DNA from: Candidatus Melainabacteria bacterium
Lineage (GTDB): Bacteria > Actinomycetota > Actinomycetes > Mycobacteriales > Pseudonocardiaceae
NCBI GenBank assembly: GCA_903970565.1
Contig: CAJCJE010000123.1
Coordinates: 1-20,169 of the forward strand
DNA: 20,169 bases
Direction of reading: 5' to 3'
The notes under the pieces were generated by a model that had not been told where the DNA came from, made no database searches, and was given only the letters and a program-made list of their open reading frames with translations. Positions 7,147-14,965 of the stretch are shown here, piece by piece. Each line of letters starts with the position of its first letter. Position 1 is the stretch's first letter. Made by a program: the position numbers and the translations under genes.

Positions 7147-10100
7147 TCAGCGGAAGTCTCGGGAGCGGGAGGGAATCCGCAGGTCGAGCTGGGACAGTCG
7201 CTCGGCGACCACGCTGATCACGCCCTCGGCCTTCTCCACCCTGCCGCGAACGAGCAGGGCCGGGCTGACCCTGGCCACCGTGCGATACCGCGCCCAGAGG
7301 CCGGCCGAGCAGATCACGTTGGCCATCCCGGTCTCGTCCTCCAGGTTGAGGAAGGTGACCCCGCCAGCGGTGGCCGGCCGCTGCCGATGGGTGACCGCGC
7401 CGCCGACCAGCACCCGGTCCCGGTGTTCGGCGTTGCGCAGCTCGGCCGCGGACAGCACGCCGAGTCGAGTGAGCCGTTCGCGGATGAACTGGGTCGGGAA
7501 GCTGTCCGGGGAGATGCCCATCGCCCACACGTCGGCCACCGCGATCTCGACCTCGTCCATCAGCGGCAACTCCGGCGCGGTCAGGCCGACCGCCGTCCCC
7601 GGCAGCCGATCCGGCCGCTGCGCCGCCGCGGCTCCCGCCGCCCAGAGGGCCTGCCGTCGCGTCAGGCCGAAGCCGTCGAAGACGCCCGCGGTGGCCAGCG
7701 CCTCGCCCTGGGGGGTTGTCAGCCGTACCCGGTTGCCCAGGTCGGCGAGATCCCGGTAGGGCCCGCCCCGGTCCCGTTCGGTGACCAGGGTTTCGGCCAG
7801 CGCGACACCGATCGTGCGGATGGTGGCCAGCCCGAGCCGAACGGCTTGGCCGCTCGTGCTGTCGGGCTCCGGTTCGAGGCTCGGGTGGGCGAGGCTGGCG
7901 TTGATGTCCGGGCCGCGCACGAGAACTCCGTGTCGACGGGCGTCGGTGACCAGGGACTGCGGCGAGTAGAAACCCATCGGCTGGGCCCGGAGCAGACCGG
8001 CGCAGAAGGCGGCCGGATAGTAGAACTTGAAGTGGGCGCTGGCGAAAACCAGGTGCGCGAAGCTGAGCGCGTGGCTTTCCGGGAAGCCGAAGTTGGCGAA
8101 GGCCAGCAGTTTCGCGTAGATCTGATCAGCCAGCTCGCCGGTGATCTCGTTGGCCGCCATCCCCGCGTAGAAACGGTCCTTGAGCCTGCGCATCTTCTCG
8201 GTGGACCGTTTGGCACCCATCGCCCTGCGCAACTCGTCGGCCTCCCCGGCGTCGAAACCGGCCACGTCGACCGCGATCCGCATCAGCTGTTCCTGGAACA
8301 GCGGCACGCCAAGGGTTCTCGCCAGTGCCGGTTCCAGCAGCGGATGGTCGGCCTTGCAGTCCACCTCCGGATTCGTACTGTGCCGGCGCCGGATGTAGGG
8401 GTGCACCGAGCCGCCCCGGATGGGACCGGGCCGGATCAGCGCGACCTCGACGACCAGGTCGTAGAACTCCTTGGGCCGCAGCCTCGGCAGGGTCGCCATC
8501 TGAGCGCGGGACTCCACCTGGAAGACGCCGACCGAATCGGCCGCGCTGAGCATCCGGTAGATGTTCTGGTCGTCGAGTTTCAGATGGGCGATGTCGACCG
8601 GATCTTTGTGGTGCTCGCGCACCAGGTCGGTCATATAGTGCAGCGCGGAGAGCATCCCGAGGCCGAGCAGGTCGAACTTGACCAGTTTCACCGAGGCGCA
8701 GTCGTCCTTGTCCCACTGCAACACGCTGCGGCCGGCCATCCGCGCCCATTCGACGGGCACCACCTCCGACACCGGCCGGTCGCAGATCACCATCCCACCG
8801 GAGTGGATGCCCAGATGCCGGGGGAAGTTCTCCACCTGCTTGGCCAGTGAGATCACCTCCGCCGGCACGTCGGGGCCGAGCTCGTTCATGGTGGAGTCCA
8901 TCGGCCCCCAGCGGTCGATCTGTCTGCTCCAGGCATCCTGCTGGCCCGGCGCGTAACCGAGCGCCCTGGCCATCTCGCGCACCGCGGAGCGGGTCCGGTA
9001 GCTGATCACGTTGGCCACCTGCGCGGTGTGCAGCCGGTCGTAGCGGCGGTAGACGTACTGGATGGCCTCCTCCCGGCGGTCGGACTCGATGTCCAGGTCG
9101 ATGTCCGGGTAGCCGTCCCGCGCCGGGGCGAGGAACCGCTCGAACAGCAGCTTCCAGCGGACCGGGTCGACCTTGGTGATGCCCAGCGCGAAGCACACCG
9201 CGGAATTGGCCGCCGAACCCCGGCCCTGGCAGAGGATGTCGACTTCCCGGCAGAACCGCACGATGTCCCAGACGATGAGGAAGTAGCCGGGGAAACCCAG
9301 CTCCTCGATCACCCCCAGTTCGTGCTCGATCTGCTGGTACGCCTCGGGATTCGCACTCGGCGACCCGTACTGTTCGGCGGCACCCCCGGCGACGAGTTCG
9401 CGCAGGTAGGTCGTTTCGGTGTGACCGGCCGGCACCGGGAAGGGCGGCAGACCGGGAGCGATCAGCCGCAGATCGAAGGAACACTCGACGCCGAGCACCG
9501 CCGAGGCGGCGACGGCGTTGGGGTAGCGGGCGAACCGATCGCGCTGCTCGGCGCCGGAACGCAGGTACGCGGTGGGCGCCGGGGGCAGCCAGCCGGCCAT
9601 GTCCTCCAGGCTGCGCCTGGCCCGCACCGCGGCCAGCACCTCGGCGAGTCGGCCGCGCTCCGGGCGGGCGTAGTGCACCGCGTTGCTGGCGACCACCGGC
9701 AGGCCGAGACCCTCGGCGAGGTCGGCGAGCAGATCGTTGTGCACGGTGTCCAGGGGAAGGCCGTGGTCGATCAGCTCGACATACACCTGCTCCTGGCCGA
9801 ACAACCCGATCAGCCTGCGCAGTTCCCGCGCCGCCGCGAACGGCCCCTCGCCCAGCAGCGCCTGCCGGACCGCGCCCTTGCGACAACCGGTCAGCACCGC
9901 GCAGTAGCCCTTCACCTCGGCGGCGACCCGGTCCAGGTCGTAGAGCGGGCGGCCTTTGGCGCTGCGCGGCTGCTCGGGAACCTCGCCGCCCTGCTCGTCG
10001 AGCTGGCCGGCGGTGACCGCCCGGCACAGCCGGCCGTACCCCTCGGCGTCCCTGGCGAGCAACAGCAGATGCTCGCCCTCCGGGTCGGCGATCCCGCTCT

Positions 10101-10506
10101 GCGGCGCGGAAAGGCCGAGGGACAGTTCGGTGCCGAAGGCAGCCCGCACCCCCAGTTCGCGGGCTGTCTCGGCGAACCGCACGATCCCGTACATGCCGTC
10201 GTGATCGGTCAGCGCGATCGCGTCCAGTTCCAGTCGCGCCGCTTCCTCGACGAGTTCCTCGGGATGGCTCGCGCCGTCGAGAAAACTGAAATTGGAATGG
10301 CAGTGCAGCTCGGCATAGGGCACCCTGGCCCGTTTCTCCGGCCGCCAGCCCGCCTTCGGCCGGGAACCCGGTGCGGCCCGATACGGCATCCGGCGCCCGG
10401 TCCAGGCCGGTGCGTCGCCGCCGTCACCGGAACCGGGCGACGGGGACCGGCCGGAGAGCACCCGCTCCAGCTCCGACCATCTCAGCGAGGAACTGTCAAA
10501 GCCCAT
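7147..10506 (-). CDS. dnaE2: Error-prone DNA polymerase III alpha-type DnaE2
   Basis: 1119 residues, normal for DnaE2 (1050-1100) plus a somewhat long, low-complexity N-terminus (1-62). The PHP domain starts at YAELHCHSNFSFLDGAS (64-80) and includes ALTDHDGMYG. The polymerase core carries PDIDLD (467-472) with catalytic Asp468 and Asp470, and VKFDLLGLGML with the third Asp (about 612), so it should be active. Fingers and helix-hairpin-helix regions follow, then a C-terminal OB fold (about 1010-1105: VLVGGAVTHRQRPATAGGVTFLNLEDE). It has the HSNFSFLDG form of the PHP motif rather than the HTEYSMLDG of replicative DnaE1. DnaE2 performs translesion synthesis with ImuA' and ImuB after DNA damage. 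The ATG lies 9 nt after the stop of the small 60-codon gene, and no strong ribosome binding site is seen, so coupling is likely. Expression should follow the LexA box at 13993. Confidence 0.97.
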   Translation of the reverse strand: MGFDSSSLRWSELERVLSGRSPSPGSGDGGDAPAWTGRRMPYRAAPGSRPKAGWRPEKRARVPYAELHCHSNFSFLDGASHPEELVEEAARLELDAIALTDHDGMYGIVRFAETARELGVRAAFGTELSLGLSAPQSGIADPEGEHLLLLARDAEGYGRLCRAVTAGQLDEQGGEVPEQPRSAKGRPLYDLDRVAAEVKGYCAVLTGCRKGAVRQALLGEGPFAAARELRRLIGLFGQEQVYVELIDHGLPLDTVHNDLLADLAEGLGLPVVASNAVHYARPERGRLAEVLAAVRARRSLEDMAGWLPPAPTAYLRSGAEQRDRFARYPNAVAASAVLGVECSFDLRLIAPGLPPFPVPAGHTETTYLRELVAGGAAEQYGSPSANPEAYQQIEHELGVIEELGFPGYFLIVWDIVRFCREVDILCQGRGSAANSAVCFALGITKVDPVRWKLLFERFLAPARDGYPDIDLDIESDRREEAIQYVYRRYDRLHTAQVANVISYRTRSAVREMARALGYAPGQQDAWSRQIDRWGPMDSTMNELGPDVPAEVISLAKQVENFPRHLGIHSGGMVICDRPVSEVVPVEWARMAGRSVLQWDKDDCASVKLVKFDLLGLGMLSALHYMTDLVREHHKDPVDIAHLKLDDQNIYRMLSAADSVGVFQVESRAQMATLPRLRPKEFYDLVVEVALIRPGPIRGGSVHPYIRRRHSTNPEVDCKADHPLLEPALARTLGVPLFQEQLMRIAVDVAGFDAGEADELRRAMGAKRSTEKMRRLKDRFYAGMAANEITGELADQIYAKLLAFANFGFPESHALSFAHLVFASAHFKFYYPAAFCAGLLRAQPMGFYSPQSLVTDARRHGVLVRGPDINASLAHPSLEPEPDSTSGQAVRLGLATIRTIGVALAETLVTERDRGGPYRDLADLGNRVRLTTPQGEALATAGVFDGFGLTRRQALWAAGAAAAQRPDRLPGTAVGLTAPELPLMDEVEIAVADVWAMGISPDSFPTQFIRERLTRLGVLSAAELRNAEHRDRVLVGGAVTHRQRPATAGGVTFLNLEDETGMANVICSAGLWARYRTVARVSPALLVRGRVEKAEGVISVVAERLSQLDLRIPSRSRDFR

Positions 10507-10515
10507 GACAAGTGC

Positions 10516-10698
10516 TCAGTGTTCCGTGACCGGTCGGCGCTGTCCGGGAATCACCAGGGACCGTGCTGGATAACCGCCCCCGGCCGGCAGCCGGCCGAAC
10601 GCTCCACCGTCCGTTGTGGACTTTTCGTCGACCAGCTCGTGAAACCAGCGAATATCGGCCGAGCCAGTACCGGACGCCGGTCGGAATTCCTCGAACAT
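10516..10698 (-). CDS. Small conserved-looking protein between imuB and dnaE2
   Basis: 60 codons, ATG at 10698 overlapping the imuB stop as TGATG, with GGAAGGG 11 nt upstream (10710-10716) inside the end of imuB. The stop is 9 nt before dnaE2. The protein begins MFEEFRPASGTGSADIRWFHELVDEKS and ends GRLPAGGGYPARSLVIPGQRRPVTEH. It is charged and soluble, with no membrane span, and I do not recognise a family. Start overlap, ribosome binding site and tight packing argue that it is translated. Third-position GC (roughly two thirds by eye) is lower than in dnaE2. It could alternatively be an untranslated spacer left by a shrunken gene; a small DUF6504-type gene sits in this place in some actinomycetes, but I do not see its motifs here. 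Confidence 0.6.
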   Translation of the reverse strand: MFEEFRPASGTGSADIRWFHELVDEKSTTDGGAFGRLPAGGGYPARSLVIPGQRRPVTEH

Positions 10699-13106
10699 CA
10701 GTCGTATATCCCTTCCACGAACCATCGACTACCTTCGCAACGCAACAACAGCGCCAGAGAAGACGGCGGTGCTGCCATTCCTTCCCAGCGCTGATCGACC
10801 CGGTGTTGGTCCGACCAGTGCTGGACCGATTTCGCCAGTGCCGGTTCCGGTGCCACCCGTCGTGGTCTGGCCGATTCCGACTCAGCTCGCTCGGGCGGTC
10901 CCCAGTCGGCCGGGGCCGGATTGTCCGGGGCCCGGTTGTCCGAGGCCGGTTTGTCCGGAGTCAGTTGGGCCAGGGCCGGGGGCTCGGACAGGGCGAGCAG
11001 GAGCTGCATCCGGGCGAGGTGGATCTCCGTGCCAGCCGTGCCAGCCGTGCCAGCCGTGCCAGCCTTGCCAGCCGTGCCGGCCTTATCGGCCTTGCCGACT
11101 GTGCCAGTCTTGTCGACTGTGCCAGTCTTGTCGACTGTGCCGGGTTGCCGATCCACCGGCCACGGACCGGTCCAGCCCAGCACCGGCAGCGGCCGGCGCG
11201 CGCCAATGGAGACCTCGAACGGTGGCGCGGTGAGCCCGTGCCGGTCGGTGAGCGACACCCGCGCGCCGTGCTCGTCGAAGACGACCGCCGAAATGGACTC
11301 GGCGGGCACCGTCGACGGAGCCGGCCGGGGGAGCTGACCCGGCCAGGGCAGTTCGGGATGGGCACGAGGAGCCGTTTCGTCGCCCCAGGCCACCGGATTG
11401 ACCCGGTCGAGCGGGGCCCGTTCCCCGTCGGGTACCGGGATGAACGCGCCTTCCGGTCCGAGCAGGCTCTGCACCCGCAGCATCGCCCGCGCCGCCCGCT
11501 CGTCGTCGACGGCCGAGGCACCACCCCCGGCGAACAGTTGCAGTTGCAGCGAACGACCGTCGACGACCTCCTCCGGCCACAACCGCACCATGCTCACCCC
11601 GGACCGCAACTGGGCCGTGCGCAGCCAGCCGTCCAACTGCCAGCGCACCCGATCGGCGATCCCGGCAAGGGTCAGCGGCTCGGTGCAGCGCCACACCCGA
11701 CTGTGCCGCTCGCCGTGTTCGGTCACGGCCTCGATGGCCAACCGGGTGCAGGCCAGGCCGTGCTCGCCGAGCAGTTCGTACAGACGTTGCGCGGCCATCC
11801 TGGCGGCGAAGGCCACCATGTCCACCCGTTCGGCTGGAGGGTCGAGTTCCTGGGTGACCATCAGTTCCGGCGGCGGGCGGCGGCGGTCCGGTGGGCGCCG
11901 GGCGCGACCGCCGGCCAGCCGGTGCGCCAACACCGCGTCCGCGCCGAAGCGGGAGGCGACCTCGCCCTCGGCCACCGCGGCGAACGCGCCGAGCGTGCGC
12001 AACCCGAGCCGGCGCAACAGGTCGACAAGTTCGGCCAGTCGCGCGGCCGCGTCGACGCCCTCGCCTTTGCCGGTACCGAACGCACCGGAACCCCGCACCC
12101 CGGAACCAGGTGTCACGGCACCAGGCGCCACCGAACCAGACGCTCCCCGGCCACGTGGCACCGAACCCGGAGACGCGGAAGCCTTTGCCTTCGGTCCCCG
12201 CGCCCCGGCGCGGGTTGAGCCGGCACCGGTCCGCCCGGTCAGGGCGGCCAACTCGCCGATGGGCAGCGGCGCGAGGAAAGCCGGACTCTCCCCCGGAGGC
12301 ACGAGCAGACCACGATGCGCGGCGAGAATCGCGGCGAACAGGCCGTCGGCGATGCCGACCTGGCATTCCACCCCGGTCGCGGACGCGACCTGGTCGACCA
12401 GCCGTTCGGCGACCGCTTCCTCGTCGCCGAAGTAGCTGACCGGCCCCTGCGCCGGTACCGCGACCACCCCGGACCGGATGACCTCAACTCCGGGCGCAAG
12501 TTCCTCGACCGCCGCCGCGACCGGTTCGAAGGCCCGCGCGTCCCGATCGGGATCGGCCGGGAAAACGAGCAGATCGGTGCAGCAGCTCTGGGCTTCCCGC
12601 CGACGCATTCCGCGCCGCACTCCCCGTGCACGAGCGGTCGCCGAACAGGCCAACACCCGATTGGTCAGCACGATGGCCACCGGGGCCTGCGGCAGGACAC
12701 CGGCCGCCGCGCTGGCCGCCGTCACCGGCCAGTCCGGACACCAGACCACCACCATCCGGGTCGGCCGGCCAGATTGTTCGATCCTGGCCTGCTCGATTCC
12801 GGCTCGTTCAGTCCAGGACAAGCCGCTGGCGGTCAGCCTGTTCTCGGCCGTCGCTGCCGATGCAGCCGACGCGGTCGGTGCGGTCGGTGCGGTCGGTGCG
12901 GTCGGTGCGGTCGGTGCGGTCGACTCAGCTGGCGCGGCTGGCTCGGTCGGTGCCGACGCCGCGGTCGGTGCCGTGGCTGATCCAGCTGAATCCGTTGCGG
13001 CGGAACCCGTTGTCGAGTCGGTCGTCGCTGATTCTGTTGTGTTCGATTCTGTTGTGAGGGATTCGGTTGTGGGCACAGTTGGGCGAACTGCCGGCTGATT
13101 TCTCAT
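10698..13106 (-). CDS. imuB: ImuB-type catalytically inactive Y-family polymerase, with repeat insertions
   Basis: 802 codons, against about 530 for mycobacterial ImuB. ATG 13106 lies 4 nt after the imuA' stop. Residues 1-116 are a Ser/Thr/Ala/Pro-rich extension with tandem repeats. The Y-family core starts at RMVVVWCPDWPV (117-128). The SxDE catalytic motif is replaced by VEVIRSGVVAVPA (207-219), as expected for an inactive ImuB. A Gly/Ser/Pro linker (about 292-350) interrupts the core before the helix-hairpin-helix and little-finger region. A beta-clamp motif QLQLF is at 521-525 (mycobacterial ImuB: QLPLW). The C-terminal domain reads WTGPWPVD (645-652), then about 120 inserted residues, then RWEG and the usual end LALLLRCEGSRWFVEGIYD. 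ImuB bridges the clamp, ImuA' and DnaE2 in SOS mutagenesis. The N-terminal extension uses more A/T-ending codons, so a start near the core (ATG codon 118) is possible, but no ribosome binding site is seen there. Confidence 0.93.
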   Translation of the reverse strand: MRNQPAVRPTVPTTESLTTESNTTESATTDSTTGSAATDSAGSATAPTAASAPTEPAAPAESTAPTAPTAPTAPTAPTASAASAATAENRLTASGLSWTERAGIEQARIEQSGRPTRMVVVWCPDWPVTAASAAAGVLPQAPVAIVLTNRVLACSATARARGVRRGMRRREAQSCCTDLLVFPADPDRDARAFEPVAAAVEELAPGVEVIRSGVVAVPAQGPVSYFGDEEAVAERLVDQVASATGVECQVGIADGLFAAILAAHRGLLVPPGESPAFLAPLPIGELAALTGRTGAGSTRAGARGPKAKASASPGSVPRGRGASGSVAPGAVTPGSGVRGSGAFGTGKGEGVDAAARLAELVDLLRRLGLRTLGAFAAVAEGEVASRFGADAVLAHRLAGGRARRPPDRRRPPPELMVTQELDPPAERVDMVAFAARMAAQRLYELLGEHGLACTRLAIEAVTEHGERHSRVWRCTEPLTLAGIADRVRWQLDGWLRTAQLRSGVSMVRLWPEEVVDGRSLQLQLFAGGGASAVDDERAARAMLRVQSLLGPEGAFIPVPDGERAPLDRVNPVAWGDETAPRAHPELPWPGQLPRPAPSTVPAESISAVVFDEHGARVSLTDRHGLTAPPFEVSIGARRPLPVLGWTGPWPVDRQPGTVDKTGTVDKTGTVGKADKAGTAGKAGTAGTAGTAGTEIHLARMQLLLALSEPPALAQLTPDKPASDNRAPDNPAPADWGPPERAESESARPRRVAPEPALAKSVQHWSDQHRVDQRWEGMAAPPSSLALLLRCEGSRWFVEGIYD
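10915..10959. repeat. 15-bp tandem repeat (3 copies) in imuB
   Basis: Three diverged units starting at 10915, 10930 and 10945 (GCCGGATTGTCCGGG type). In the imuB frame they encode the pentads DNPAP, DNRAP and DKPAS within the C-terminal insertion. The in-frame length keeps the gene open. Confidence 0.75.
11031..11138. repeat. 9-bp tandem repeat (12 units) in imuB
   Basis: Consecutive 9-mers GCCAGCCGT (units at 11031, 11040, 11049 and 11067 are identical) grade into GCCGACTGT/GCCAGTCTT/GTCGACTGT. The last part forms an 18-bp repeat, twice (11103-11120 and 11121-11138). It encodes three-residue repeats TAG/KAG/KTG/TVD in the C-terminal insertion of ImuB. Confidence 0.9.
12871..12922. repeat. 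9-bp tandem repeat (5 perfect copies plus partial) in imuB
   Basis: GCGGTCGGT repeats perfectly five times from 12871 to 12915, followed by a partial sixth. It encodes a TAP run (TAPTAPTAPTAPTAP) in the N-terminal extension of ImuB. Perfect identity of the copies points to recent expansion by slippage. Confidence 0.93.
13030..13074. repeat. 15-bp tandem repeat (3 copies) at the start of imuB
   Basis: Units GATTCTGTTGTGTTC, GATTCTGTTGTGAGG and GATTCGGTTGTGGGC start at 13030, 13045 and 13060. They encode TTES-type pentads in the first 30 residues of ImuB. The tract is AT-richer than its surroundings. Confidence 0.85.
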
Positions 13107-13110
13107 CCGC

Positions 13111-13884
13111 TTACCCGACCGCTGCCGAAGACAGTTCCCGCACGGTGAGATCAGCGCTGGTCAGGTCGACGCTGATCGGGTCTGTCCAGATCGGCGCCGC
13201 CGAGGCCGGACTGGCCGGGTTGGGACCGGCCGCGCTCGGCAGCACGACGACGCGCTGTTTCGGCCGGGCCGCCGCGCCGCGACCCCGTACCGAGATCAGT
13301 ATCTCGCCCTTGGCCAGGTACCCGTATCCGTTGCCAAGCCCGGACCAGCGCAGCTCCGGACAGGACAGCTCAAGCTCGGCTCCTGGCCACTCGCCACGGG
13401 CCACGAGCACCGCGCCCCGATGCTGGGCCCGCGCGGAGAGCCGACGAGCCCACTCGGTGCCCCGCCGACCGCTTCCGGCCAAGCCCTCGGCGTTGACGAC
13501 GACCAGGTCCATTCCGTCCAGCAGGGCGGCGACCACCGAGACGAGTTGGGTGCCCGGCCGGGGTACCAGAGCCAGCCGGGGCAGCGCCACGCCCAACTCG
13601 GACGCGGCGAGCAAACCGAGGTTCGGCATACCGACCACGGCAGCCCAGGACCCCTGGGCGGTCGCGGTGGCCAGCAACGCGAGGAGCAACGAGTTCGATC
13701 CGCGTACCGAAATCGTGCTCCCGCGCCGCAGGCCACCAAGGGGAAACAGGTCAACCAGTTCCGCGCGAACTGGCAGTACCCTCCCCACCACCAGGTCGGC
13801 CGGCCTCTCGGTCAGCTCGCTTGCGACCCGCACGGCGCCTGGAGGAACGCCACGCATGGCCAGTGAGGTCACTGACGCAGACAC
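13111..13884 (-). CDS. imuA': ImuA' (RecA-fold mutasome accessory protein)
   Basis: 257 residues from GTG 13884, chosen because TGGAGGT lies 6 nt upstream (13891-13897). The frame stays open to GTG 13986, but the extra 34 residues have no ribosome binding site and look non-coding. The protein starts with a short helix, then PADLVVGRVLPVRAELVDLFPLGGLRRGS. It continues with a RecA-like core: ISVRGSNSLLLALLATATAQGSWAAVVGMPNLGLLAASELGV, DGMDLVVVNAEG, then the WARRLSARAQHRGAVLVARGEW strand. The Walker A Lys/Ser is missing (RGSNSLLL), as expected of ImuA', so ATP use is doubtful. The C-terminus (SVDLTSADLTVREL) is low-complexity. In mycobacteria ImuA' binds the ImuB C-terminus and is needed for DnaE2-dependent mutagenesis. 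It is the first gene of the operon; its TAA stop is 4 nt before imuB. Confidence 0.9.
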   Translation of the reverse strand: MSASVTSLAMRGVPPGAVRVASELTERPADLVVGRVLPVRAELVDLFPLGGLRRGSTISVRGSNSLLLALLATATAQGSWAAVVGMPNLGLLAASELGVALPRLALVPRPGTQLVSVVAALLDGMDLVVVNAEGLAGSGRRGTEWARRLSARAQHRGAVLVARGEWPGAELELSCPELRWSGLGNGYGYLAKGEILISVRGRGAAARPKQRVVVLPSAAGPNPASPASAAPIWTDPISVDLTSADLTVRELSSAAVG

Positions 13885-13992
13885 CGACCCACCTCCACAC
13901 GTAGCCCGCACAGCCTGTTGACTGTGCGAAACGCCGTGGGGAAGACGGCGGTACGAGTGAGCCGACCCCCGACACCGGCCACTCACTCATGT

Positions 13993-14008
13993 TCGAACAT
14001 GTGTTCGA
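13993..14008. promoter_or_regulatory. LexA operator (SOS box) TCGAAC-ATGT-GTTCGA
   Basis: A perfect match to the mycobacterial/actinobacterial SOS box TCGAAC-N4-GTTCGA. The arms extend to GTTCGAAC on both sides (13991-13998 and 14003-14010). It lies just downstream of the predicted transcription start of the imuA' promoter and about 110 nt before the imuA' GTG, so bound LexA would block transcription of the whole mutasome operon. Confidence 0.95.
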
Positions 14009-14019
14009 ACGATGTGGCT

Positions 14020-14048
14020 AGTTAACCCTACGAACGGGCGGCTGTCAA
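14020..14048 (-). promoter_or_regulatory. Promoter of the imuA'-imuB-dnaE2 operon
   Basis: On the minus strand a perfect -35 TTGACA (14043-14048) is followed after 17 nt by TTAACT (14020-14025). Transcription would start near 14013, so the LexA box covers about +5 to +20. The -10 is imperfect, as expected of a repressed inducible promoter. The leader to the imuA' start is about 130 nt and contains an inverted repeat GCACAG/CTGTGC (13908-13927). The rest of the 313-nt gap (13885-14197), towards the comB stop, shows nothing I can identify. Confidence 0.7.
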
Positions 14049-14197
14049 ACACCGCGGTGATCAACACCCGGTGGAGTGAACAGGTCCGCGCGGCCCGATC
14101 AGAATCTACGTCGACGACGGCAGGTCGACACGCCGAACGCGACCCTGGGTTGTCGGGCGCGAACTCCGGAGGCTCTGACCAGCGTCGAGCCACCATC

Positions 14198-14959
14198 TCA
14201 CCGGGCCGCGGTGAAGCTGTCGCCGGTGAGGACGGGTACCGAAGTGCTGGCGTTCACCTCGGCGGCCACCTCGACGTCGTCGGGGTAGCCCCAGGAGATC
14301 AGTTCCTGACCGCCCACGCAGGCCCGTAGCTGCGCGGGAAGGTCGGCGGCGACCTCGCGGTAGGCGCCCACGGCCGAGCGTGCCTCCGGGGACAGCGGGC
14401 CGAATCCGCGCGCGACGAGGGCGGCAAGGTAGCTGCCGGCGCCCCACAGGTCCTCGGCGGCTGGCCGCAGCGACCCGTCCGGCCAGCGTTCGCCGGCCGC
14501 GATGACGGCCACCGGTGCGGTCGGCCGCCCGGCCAGGTACCGGATGGTCCAGTCGGCGGCGGCGTCGACGTTGCGCAGCGACACCCCGAGCACGATCGCG
14601 CCCGTTTCGGCGACCTCATGGGAGATGGTCGAGCCGTTGGGCGAGGGCAGCACCAGCCTGGTGACGCCCTCGGCAGCGCGGATCGTCGCGGCGGACAGGC
14701 TGAGCCGGCCGGGCCGGGCCACGGATCGGCCGACCGCGAGCACGGCGCCTCGCTCGGCGGCGAACTCGACGGCCCGCTCGTCGCGCCAGCGAAACGGGAA
14801 AACCTCGATCCCCTTGTCCACGGCGACGGTCAGCGCGGTGGTGAAGGACAGCACGTCCACGACGGCGACCACGGCTGCCGGTCCGGACAGCACGCTCGCG
14901 CCGGCCGGCCCCCAGTCGAACCTGGCTCGGAAAGCGTTCTGCGCACAGGGATTTGTCAT
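14198..14959 (-). CDS. ComB-like 2-phosphosulfolactate phosphatase family protein
   Basis: 253 residues from ATG 14959; the frame is open further upstream, but that stretch overlaps the upstream gene and lacks family sequence. Family marks in order: VVAVVDVLSFTTALTVAVDKG (first strand with the Asp and the following helix), then VFPF, LPSPNGSTIS (the SPNG loop), IVLGVSLRNVDAAADW, VAVIAAGERWPDGSLRPAAEDLWGAGSYLAAL, and LISWGYPDDVEVAAEVNAS near the end. ComB of methanogens dephosphorylates 2-phosphosulfolactate in coenzyme M synthesis, with Mg2+. Actinomycetes do not make coenzyme M, so the true substrate here is unknown and probably another small phosphate ester. It is preceded by the AlkZ-like gene (40 nt gap) with its own putative leaderless promoter. 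Confidence 0.88.
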   Translation of the reverse strand: MTNPCAQNAFRARFDWGPAGASVLSGPAAVVAVVDVLSFTTALTVAVDKGIEVFPFRWRDERAVEFAAERGAVLAVGRSVARPGRLSLSAATIRAAEGVTRLVLPSPNGSTISHEVAETGAIVLGVSLRNVDAAADWTIRYLAGRPTAPVAVIAAGERWPDGSLRPAAEDLWGAGSYLAALVARGFGPLSPEARSAVGAYREVAADLPAQLRACVGGQELISWGYPDDVEVAAEVNASTSVPVLTGDSFTAAR

Positions 14960-14965
14960 CTCGCG

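Noticed and set aside
8126..10027. Long open frame within dnaE2 on the same strand in another frame
   Set aside because: Arg/Gly/Ala-rich translation without family sequence, entirely inside the well-supported dnaE2.
10691..10706. Second LexA box in front of dnaE2 (TCGAACATCAGTCGTA)
   Set aside because: Only the left half matches; the right arm GTTCGA is absent.
11031..11138. CRISPR-like array from the regular repeats
   Set aside because: Units are 9 bp, directly adjacent with no spacers, and lie in frame inside imuB.
13751..13990. ATG-initiated frame at 13990 as the first gene of the SOS operon
   Set aside because: It is in a different frame from imuA', ends inside it, has no ribosome binding site and its sequence resembles nothing known.
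14012..14329. Plus-strand frame next to the LexA box as a possible divergent SOS gene
   Set aside because: It overlaps the 3' end of comB in antisense, has no ribosome binding site and no family resemblance; the promoter elements point to the minus strand.
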